A DNA stretch of 64,000 nt from Exiguobacterium sp018617385 (GTDB taxonomy: Bacteria > Bacillota > Bacilli > Exiguobacteriales > Exiguobacteriaceae): the NCBI RefSeq assembly GCF_018617385.1, contig NZ_JACSKA010000006.1, positions 62,001 through 126,000 of the forward strand, given 5' to 3'. Of the stretch, positions 58,436 through 64,000 are shown one piece after another (position 1 is the stretch's first letter; every line of letters starts with the position of its first letter). The notes beneath the pieces were generated by a model that searched no databases, had not been told where the DNA came from, and was given only the letters and a program-made list of their open reading frames with translations. The position numbers and the translations under genes were made by a program.

Positions 58436-59011
58436 TTAGACCGAGAAAGGAGTCGAATTGATTTCTTTGATCATATAGTCAAATCTTGCCCCGGAAATAT
58501 TGATTTCTTTTTCCTTATGGAATCCGAGACGTGTGTATAAGCGATGTGCCGCAGGATTTTCTTGGTCCACGTTCAATGTGACGACGGGCACACCGCGCTC
58601 TTTCGCAACGAGACAAACATGTTCAATTAACTTCGTCCCAATTCCACGACCGCCAAACGCCTCTGCGACAGCCAGAGAATCAATGTATTGGACATAACCT
58701 TCCGTTTCCACGTCCACCGCTTCCTCACTTCCATGCGCCGTCAACCATTCTCGAATCGGTCGATCCAGTTCTTCTGCTTTGTCCCCACGATACGAGATGA
58801 TCATTCCGGCCACTTCCCCTTCAAAATCAGCCACCCAGATGTTTTCGTGACTCAAACGATTGTTTGGCTTCTCTACCCACATCGCCAGTCGCTCCAATAT
58901 CTCAGACGTATCCGTTGATGCTGTCAACGTGTACGCAATCTCATGGATCGCTTGATACATGAGTGGTGCAATTTGTTTACTGTCTTGTTTGGTTGCTTGT
59001 CGAATATTCAT
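58436..59011 (-). CDS. GNAT acetyltransferase
   Basis: A 191-residue N-acetyltransferase. Its acetyl-CoA motif is AEAFGGRGIGTKLIEHVCLVAKERG, followed by LNVDQENPAAHRLYTRLGFHKEKE. The start at 59011 (MNIRQATKQD) has GGAGG at 8 nt. The substrate is unknown. Confidence 0.9.
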   Translation of the reverse strand: MNIRQATKQDSKQIAPLMYQAIHEIAYTLTASTDTSEILERLAMWVEKPNNRLSHENIWVADFEGEVAGMIISYRGDKAEELDRPIREWLTAHGSEEAVDVETEGYVQYIDSLAVAEAFGGRGIGTKLIEHVCLVAKERGVPVVTLNVDQENPAAHRLYTRLGFHKEKEINISGARFDYMIKEINSTPFSV

Positions 59012-59111
59012 GATTGATCCCTCCAACATCCAGTCTAGCATAGCCTGACATGTCGGTTGTTTGTCCACACTCGTTTTGTGGCATCATATAGAGTGAAAGG
59101 GGCGAATCGAA

Positions 59112-59861
59112 ATGAAAGCAATTATCACAGGAATGAACGGCACCGTCGCACCCGTCGTTGCCGAAACGTTACAGCGTCATGGAATCGAAGGGATTGCGTG
59201 GAATCGCGAGCAAGTGTCCACGACAAACGAAGAGGAAATGCGAGAATTTATCAATCGCATCCGACCGAACTACTTTTTACATATCGGTATGGGTGCGGTG
59301 GAGTGGGCCGAGACGCTCGCTCGTTTATGTGGTGAGGCGAATATTCCGTTCCTGTTCACGAGCACGGTTTCAATTTTTTCAGATGAAGTGACCGGACCGA
59401 TTTCCCCAGATACGCTACCAGATGCCGAGGATGACTATGGAAAGTATAAGCGTGAGTGCGAACGTGTCATTGTGAACGCCAACCCTGGTGCTCAAATCGT
59501 TCGTCTCGGATGGCAAATCGGGGATGAGGCCGGATCGAATAATATGATGGACTATTTCATGAACGAGATGAAGCAACGAGGGGTCATCCAAGCGAGTGAG
59601 CATTGGTATCCATCATGTTCATTTTTAGCAGACACGGCAGACGCGCTATTTGAAATTTTGACTAAACGTGGACCGGGCATCTATCAGTTAAACGGAAATG
59701 CAAACTATTCCCTATACGACATCGCCGTCGGACTAAAAGAGCTTCATGACACCGACTGGCAGATTGAATGTACCGATGAACCGAAACGGGACAATCGAAT
59801 GATTGATTCATCGGTCTCCATTCGCCCTATCTCCAAACGCCTAAATTTGCAAACAAAGTAA
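59112..59861 (+). CDS. RmlD-like sugar-nucleotide/NAD(P)-binding reductase
   Basis: A 249-residue extended SDR. The glycine motif is ITGMNGTVAPVVAE. FTSTVSIFSDEVTGPISPDTLPDAEDDYGKYKRECERVI holds the S/T and YxxxK catalytic residues of dTDP-4-dehydrorhamnose reductases. Methods of substrate recognition cannot be read. No rhamnose genes are nearby, so a stand-alone reductase is more likely than part of a sugar pathway. Confidence 0.82.
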   Translation: MKAIITGMNGTVAPVVAETLQRHGIEGIAWNREQVSTTNEEEMREFINRIRPNYFLHIGMGAVEWAETLARLCGEANIPFLFTSTVSIFSDEVTGPISPDTLPDAEDDYGKYKRECERVIVNANPGAQIVRLGWQIGDEAGSNNMMDYFMNEMKQRGVIQASEHWYPSCSFLADTADALFEILTKRGPGIYQLNGNANYSLYDIAVGLKELHDTDWQIECTDEPKRDNRMIDSSVSIRPISKRLNLQTK

Positions 59862-59865
59862 ATTC

Positions 59866-59902
59866 AAAATCGCCTACTCCCATCGAGTAGGCGATTTTTT
59901 AT
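59866..59902. terminator. Bidirectional terminator
   Basis: AAATCGCCTACT pairs with AGTAGGCGATTT, followed by TTTATTG. Confidence 0.9.
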
Positions 59903-61140
59903 TGATTTCGAGTCAGGTGAGTCAAACGCAATTTACTTTTTGGCAGACTCGGCATGTCTACAAAACTATAGCTCAAGTCTTGAGGCGGGACTGTGTAGGC
60001 GTATTCCTTAGTAAACAACTCGATGACTTGTTCGAGAATTGCAATGGTCACATGTTCACCGGCACATCGGTGTCCAAAATCTACATCTCCCCCACCTTGC
60101 GGAATAAAGTTAAACGGACTCTCCTTCCAATCTTTGAAACGAGAGGGATTGAATCGATCTGGTTCCGTCCAAATAGAGACATCATGATTCGTACCATACA
60201 AATCAAGAAGCGTCAGCGTCCCTTTCGGAAATGCATAGCCGTCCCATTCAAAATCGGCTTTGACACGAGCAGCGGCTACAGGGAAGAATGGATAAAACCG
60301 TCTCACTTCCTGAACGAATTCTGTTTTTGAGACCTCTCCCCGTTCTATCTGCTCTTTTACATTCGGGAACTGATGCAAAGCCAAGACGGTAAAGAGGACA
60401 TAAACCGAGATTGCGACAGTCGGGCGTAAAATGTTCAATACTTCGACCGCCACCACCTCTTCAGGTAATAATTCTCCAGATTCATCCCGGTGCCACGAAA
60501 ACTCGTAGAGCGCCGTATGTTCGTTCGGCAATAATCGATTCGACCGCACTTCTTTTACCATCTGACGAATCCAGGCTTCAGCGGAACTTCTTGCCTTCCG
60601 ACCTTGTAAATATGTGGGACCAAGAGACGTACCCGATTCAAATAATAACCTCATCTCTTCGGTACGCTTCCCCACTTCTTCTTTCGCAAGTGGAACTCCC
60701 GACCATTCACATACGGCCTTCATCAACACTTCTTGTGCAATATCGTATAAGACGATTTCCTCTCCCATTCGTTCAATCTGGTTCCACTCACGATATGTCA
60801 ATCGGAGCAATCGATCTATATTTTCTTTTGTCATCAATGACATGAACATCTGTTTTCGATGCGTATGTTCCGAACCGTCTAAGGTCTGGACTCCCCCTTC
60901 TCCGAATAGTGTCTTGAGGAGACGTTTCGGCGCAGCATCCTGACGCGTGAATTTATTTGCATCATAGAACACTTCTGCCGCCTCTTCGCCTCCAAGGCAA
61001 ATCACGCGCTCCCCGAGCAGGCGCGACTCAAAGATATTCGACTGAAAACTTTTGCGTCGATTCGCGACAAACAAATATCCTTCCCGTAAAAAATCGACAC
61101 TATGGTCGAGACCTTCTTGTTTCGGTATGACTTTCCCCAT
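59899..61140 (-). CDS. cypC: CYP152 peroxygenase (fatty-acid hydroxylase P450)
   Basis: A 413-residue P450 of the CYP152 family. The heme-binding segment is GGGDVDFGHRCAGE, shorter than the classic FxxGxRxCxG. The I-helix has NILRPTVAIS, where Arg-Pro replaces the usual acid/Thr pair so that the fatty acid carboxylate assists peroxide use. EVRRFYPFFP is the ExxR helix. It hydroxylates fatty acids with hydrogen peroxide and needs no redox partner. The start is best at ATG 61140; the GTG 9 nt earlier is inside the SD sequence. Confidence 0.93.
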   Translation of the reverse strand: MGKVIPKQEGLDHSVDFLREGYLFVANRRKSFQSNIFESRLLGERVICLGGEEAAEVFYDANKFTRQDAAPKRLLKTLFGEGGVQTLDGSEHTHRKQMFMSLMTKENIDRLLRLTYREWNQIERMGEEIVLYDIAQEVLMKAVCEWSGVPLAKEEVGKRTEEMRLLFESGTSLGPTYLQGRKARSSAEAWIRQMVKEVRSNRLLPNEHTALYEFSWHRDESGELLPEEVVAVEVLNILRPTVAISVYVLFTVLALHQFPNVKEQIERGEVSKTEFVQEVRRFYPFFPVAAARVKADFEWDGYAFPKGTLTLLDLYGTNHDVSIWTEPDRFNPSRFKDWKESPFNFIPQGGGDVDFGHRCAGEHVTIAILEQVIELFTKEYAYTVPPQDLSYSFVDMPSLPKSKLRLTHLTRNQ

Positions 61141-61227
61141 CCAACTCACCCTTTCTCTTTTTTCGAACTATAGAGGATGTTCCCCTGTCGTTAGCGAACA
61201 AACCTAATATCGAAAGGAGCGAGTGAG

Positions 61228-61593
61228 ATGTTACCGTTCTTACTGACGTTGCGCCGGATTGTCCGCGGAATCTGGCGTGGTCTCCGTGACCCTGAGTTCC
61301 AAGTCTTATTCAGTCTTGCCTTCCTTACCGTCCTCTCCGGTACACTTTTTTACACCCGATTCGAGGCGATGCGTTGGTTGGACGCACTTTACTTCAGCGT
61401 CATCACCCTGACCACCATCGGATACGGTGATTTTGCACCACAGACCGACATCGGAAAAATATTCACCATCGGATATGTATTGACCGGGGTCGGCATCATG
61501 GTCGGATTTATCACAAAAGTATTTGACCATTTACAAAAAGCACGACTCGATGAATTGGAAGCGAAACAAAAGACGCCACCCTCTGACTCATGA
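61228..61593 (+). CDS. Two-helix potassium channel
   Basis: A 121-residue Ion_trans_2 protein. TM1 (FSLAFLTVLSGTLFYTRFE), pore helix and filter VITLTTIGYGDFAPQTD, and TM2 (IFTIGYVLTGVGIMVGFITKVF) are followed by a short charged tail. The TTIGYGD filter is canonical for K+. No RCK domain is present. It should assemble as a tetramer. Confidence 0.93.
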   Translation: MLPFLLTLRRIVRGIWRGLRDPEFQVLFSLAFLTVLSGTLFYTRFEAMRWLDALYFSVITLTTIGYGDFAPQTDIGKIFTIGYVLTGVGIMVGFITKVFDHLQKARLDELEAKQKTPPSDS

Positions 61594-61605
61594 GGATGGC
61601 GTCCT
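61571..61605 (+). terminator. Hairpin at the end of the channel gene
   Basis: GACGCCA pairs with TGGCGTC across a loop containing the stop codon; T-poor tail, so a modest terminator shared with the convergent symporter gene. Confidence 0.5.
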
Positions 61606-61610
61606 TCCGT

Positions 61611-62963
61611 TTAGGAAACTTTCCGATTTTCAATTTCAAGCTGTTGGTTGAAACGCTTCGTCTCGGCGATGACAACACCCGACAAGAACAAGAGACCGAT
61701 CAAGTTCGGGATGGCCATCAAGCCGTTAAAGACATCCGATAGCGCCCATACCAAATTCAAGTTCGTCGTCATGGCACCGAGTCCCGCAACGAGTACAAAA
61801 GCAATCCGATACGGAAGGATCGACTTTTGTCCAAACAAGTAATGGATGGATCGCTCACCGTAATACGACCAACCGAGCACAGTCGAATAAGCGAACAGGA
61901 CGAGCCCAATCGTGACAATATAACCGCCGGCCGGTCCGAGGAACAGTTCAAATGTAGCTGAAGTCAATTCGACTCCTTCTAGTCCTGTTCCAATTTGACC
62001 ACCCATGACGAGTGTCAACCCTGTCACCGAACAGACGACAAGCGTGTCCAAGAAGACTTGAGTCATCGAGACGAGCGCTTGACGACCCGGCATATCTGTT
62101 TTCGCTGCCGCTGCTGCAATCGGAGCAGAGCCGAGACCCGCTTCGTTCGAGAAGACACCACGCGCCACCCCGTATCGAATGGCAGCTCCGATGGCCCCTC
62201 CACCGATTGCTTCTGCACTGAACGTACTGCTAAAGATGAGTGCGAACGCATCCGGAATCAGTGAGTAATTCATCACCATGATGATGAGACCGCTACCTAA
62301 GTAGAAGGCAATCATGACGGGGACGAAGTAACTGACCACTTTCCCGATGGAACGAACGCCTCCAAGGATGACCGCACCTGTAAAAATCATAATGAGAATC
62401 CCTGATATGTAGAGTGGTACATCGAATGTCGTTTTTAAGGCCAATGCGACCGAGTTCGTTTGGACCCCGTTCCCAATACCGAACGCCGCGATTGATGCGA
62501 ATGCCGCAAATGCGACTGCTAACCATCGTTGATTCAATCCTCGTTCTAGATAGTACATCGGTCCACCAGCCATCTGACCGCGCTCATCGGTGACCCGATA
62601 CTTCACGGCCAAAACCGCCTCCGCGTATTTCGTCGCCATCCCAAAGAAACCGGACACCCACATCCAGACGATGGCTCCTGGTCCTCCTAATACGACCGCT
62701 GTCGACACTCCGACGATATTCCCCGTACCGACGGTCGCCGCCAGAGCGGTCATGAGCGCCTGGAAGTGACTGATATCTCCTTTAGAAGATTGATCCTGAT
62801 TTTTCGAAAACGCCAATTTTAACGCATACGGTAATTTGGTGATTTGAATCCCACCTAGACGCACCGTCAAGTAAATGCCTGTCCCCACAAGCAAAATCAA
62901 GAGCGGTGGTCCCCATACAAAGTTGGATGCCGTACTCACCCATTCACTAAATGATTGCCCCAT
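61611..62963 (-). CDS. alsT: Sodium:alanine symporter (AGCS family)
   Basis: A 450-residue transporter with about 11 helices. ALAATVGTGNIVGVSTAVVLGGPGAIVWMWVSGFFGMATKYAEAVLAVKYR is the AGCS signature region; MAGGPMYYLERGL and GVFSNEAGLGSAPIAAAAAKT follow. The start at 62963 (MGQSFSEW) has AAAGGGG at 9 nt. It imports alanine, glycine or glutamine with sodium. Confidence 0.95.
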   Translation of the reverse strand: MGQSFSEWVSTASNFVWGPPLLILLVGTGIYLTVRLGGIQITKLPYALKLAFSKNQDQSSKGDISHFQALMTALAATVGTGNIVGVSTAVVLGGPGAIVWMWVSGFFGMATKYAEAVLAVKYRVTDERGQMAGGPMYYLERGLNQRWLAVAFAAFASIAAFGIGNGVQTNSVALALKTTFDVPLYISGILIMIFTGAVILGGVRSIGKVVSYFVPVMIAFYLGSGLIIMVMNYSLIPDAFALIFSSTFSAEAIGGGAIGAAIRYGVARGVFSNEAGLGSAPIAAAAAKTDMPGRQALVSMTQVFLDTLVVCSVTGLTLVMGGQIGTGLEGVELTSATFELFLGPAGGYIVTIGLVLFAYSTVLGWSYYGERSIHYLFGQKSILPYRIAFVLVAGLGAMTTNLNLVWALSDVFNGLMAIPNLIGLLFLSGVVIAETKRFNQQLEIENRKVS

Positions 62964-63069
62964 ACAATGTATCCCCTTTCCCCGAAAAATAGTGTACACC
63001 TCTATTTTTTCAGAATACTTAGAACAATGCAAAAGTATTGTACTAAAACAACCAACCCATTTTTCGTTC

Positions 63070-63110
63070 TGTACAAAAACAGCGAGACGAACTCAATCGT
63101 CTCGCTGTGA
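63070..63110 (-). terminator. Terminator of yidD
   Basis: CAGCGAGACGA pairs with TCGTCTCGCTG, followed by TTTTTGT on the minus strand; overlaps the stop codon region. Confidence 0.87.
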
Positions 63111-63362
63111 CTCAGGTTTCTCTCGTTGTAAAGGCGCTTTCCAATCAAATGTATCCGGAACATAATCGAGCCCACCTGGGTGAAACGGCTGGCAGCGAAT
63201 GAGCCGGCGAGCGGTTAAATAACTGCCTTTGACAGCCCCATGTTTTTCGATCGCCTCGATCCCGTAGTGCGAACAGCTCGGATAAAATCGGCACGTTGGC
63301 GGCTTTAATGGTGAAATAAAACGCTGGTAACCTTGAATCCCTTTTACTAGTACACGTTTCAC
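63093..63362 (-). CDS. yidD: Membrane protein insertion efficiency factor YidD
   Basis: An 89-residue protein. GYQRFISPLKPPTCRFYPSCSHYGIEAIEKHGAVKG and RLIRCQPFHPGGLDYVP are the YidD signature, with three cysteines and an amphipathic N-terminus. It assists YidC/Sec insertion. The GTG start at 63362 has GAGG at 9 nt; a GTG 15 nt upstream lacks an SD sequence. It stands apart from rpmH/rnpA/yidC, as in Bacillus ytjA. Confidence 0.92.
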   Translation of the reverse strand: MKRVLVKGIQGYQRFISPLKPPTCRFYPSCSHYGIEAIEKHGAVKGSYLTARRLIRCQPFHPGGLDYVPDTFDWKAPLQREKPESQRDD

Positions 63363-63551
63363 GCGATTTCGCCTCACTCTTTTGAATTAGTGCCATCATA
63401 GCGCGATTTAAAACGTTTGTCATGTTCATCGATTCTTATGTCAAATCCTTTTCCATCTCCTTACAAATGAGCAAGATGGGCGATATTCGAGTTCATGTTT
63501 GTTATGATAGTCATCATAACTATTGACCGAATCGAAAAGAAGAGGTGACGA

Positions 63552-64000
63552 ATGATGAATCAACTACTAATGGTCGGTGCAGGATCGATGAGCGAGGCAC
63601 TTGTTCGCGGGTGGATCGACTCGGGCATCGAACCGACACACATCACAATGACAAACCGAAGTGACCGGGAGCGCTTGCTCTTCCTACAAGATGAACTTGG
63701 CGTTCAAATCGTCGAGGACGAAAACGTGAACGACTATGACATCGTCGTATTAGCGATGCAACCAGATGGCGTCATGCCGTATGTAGAATCGAAAGAATGG
63801 AAGACACCGTTACTCGTCTCGGTCGCGGCACATATCGAACCGAGCCAGTTAGAAGAGGCTTCAGGGTTACCAGCCGTATGTGCCATGCCGAACACGCCTG
63901 TCGCCTATCGGAGCGGGATGACGGGTCTATGGTTCGGTCCAGAAACTGATGAGGCTGATCGCGCAAAAGCGACTTCTCTCTTTGAACGGGTCGGACGAAC
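63552..64000 (+). CDS. proC: Pyrroline-5-carboxylate reductase-like protein (3' end outside window)
   Basis: The first ~149 residues of an NADP-dependent oxidoreductase of the ProC/ComER family. The dinucleotide motif is MVGAGSMSEALVRGW, followed by DYDIVVLAMQPDGVMPYV and the family signature ending in CAMPNTPVAYRSGMT. Two adjacent ATGs (63552 and 63555) follow AGAGGTG. ProC makes proline; the divergence LWFGPETDEADRAKA cannot separate ProC from a paralogue. The gene is cut by the window end. Confidence 0.87.
   Translation, partial: MMNQLLMVGAGSMSEALVRGWIDSGIEPTHITMTNRSDRERLLFLQDELGVQIVEDENVNDYDIVVLAMQPDGVMPYVESKEWKTPLLVSVAAHIEPSQLEEASGLPAVCAMPNTPVAYRSGMTGLWFGPETDEADRAKATSLFERVGR

Noticed and set aside
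1..64000. Mobile elements, prophage, CRISPR array, toxin-antitoxin pairs
   Set aside because: No transposase, integrase, phage structural gene or regular repeat-spacer pattern seen on either strand. Genes are ordinary core or niche functions with consistent codon style.

Overview
The window looks like chromosomal core DNA of a low- to mid-GC Firmicute of the order Bacillales. Exiguobacterium is my best genus-level guess. It rests on gene content, protein style and GC, not on any search. Typical Bacillales features are strong GGAGG ribosome binding sites, a lia cell-envelope stress operon, a T-box in front of asnA, CcpA-type cre boxes, a Bacillus-type Fnr with a C-terminal Fe-S cluster, and two tandem tRNA-Gly genes. 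I see no phage, insertion sequence, CRISPR array or rRNA.

Layout. 1-7 kb: the end of a YfmR/Uup-type ABC-F ATPase, a quinone oxidoreductase-like MDR, a GNAT, and a liaI-liaH-liaF-liaS-liaR operon (leftward). 7-13.9 kb: an RsgA-type GTPase behind a short leader ORF with alternative hairpins, pflA/pflB with a redox- and carbon-type control region, a YfmL-like DEAD-box helicase and unknown partners. 13.9-20.9 kb: a YtrA-type GntR/ABC operon with tandem operators, a P-loop kinase, a ba3-type oxidase operon including a 39-aa subunit IIa, and Fnr. 21-31 kb: aldehyde dehydrogenase, MFS pumps, a yesM-yesN-deoD operon, an M48 protease with an ankyrin tail, and a lipoprotein sugar dehydrogenase. 31-39 kb: nosD-nosL-nosY-nosF without nosZ, then a sugar ABC importer split into two units (binding protein; two permeases) by a self-contained T-box-asnA cassette. 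39-46.5 kb: fhs, an alpha/beta hydrolase, a 989-aa SH3-repeat glucosaminidase and a three-gene unknown operon. 46.5-64 kb: two tRNA-Gly, a metallo-hydrolase, ResA-like thioredoxin, aldose epimerase, PspC, LCP ligase, a candidate small RNA, several small membrane proteins, a VOC protein, a Fur-boxed YcgT-type flavoprotein, DUF368 (PopT family), CYP152 peroxygenase, a K+ channel, an alanine symporter, YidD and the start of a ProC-like gene.

How the parts fit. Redox and carbon control recur: Fnr with an Fnr box at the oxidase operon, a Rex-like box plus two cre-like boxes at pflB, and Rex/cre-like boxes in front of a candidate ~109-nt small RNA with C-rich loops (53232-53340). The split importer carries the same 25-bp element (23/25 identical) in front of both transcription units, which makes it a plausible target of the YesMN two-component system about 10 kb away; yesMN itself sits 15 bp upstream of deoD. 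NosL here has a Met-rich acidic tail and no nitrous oxide reductase is present in the window, so a copper role outside denitrification, perhaps for the nearby CuA oxidase, is worth testing.

All assignments are made by eye from motifs. Start codons were often moved downstream of the longest frame to a start with a good Shine-Dalgarno (SD) sequence.
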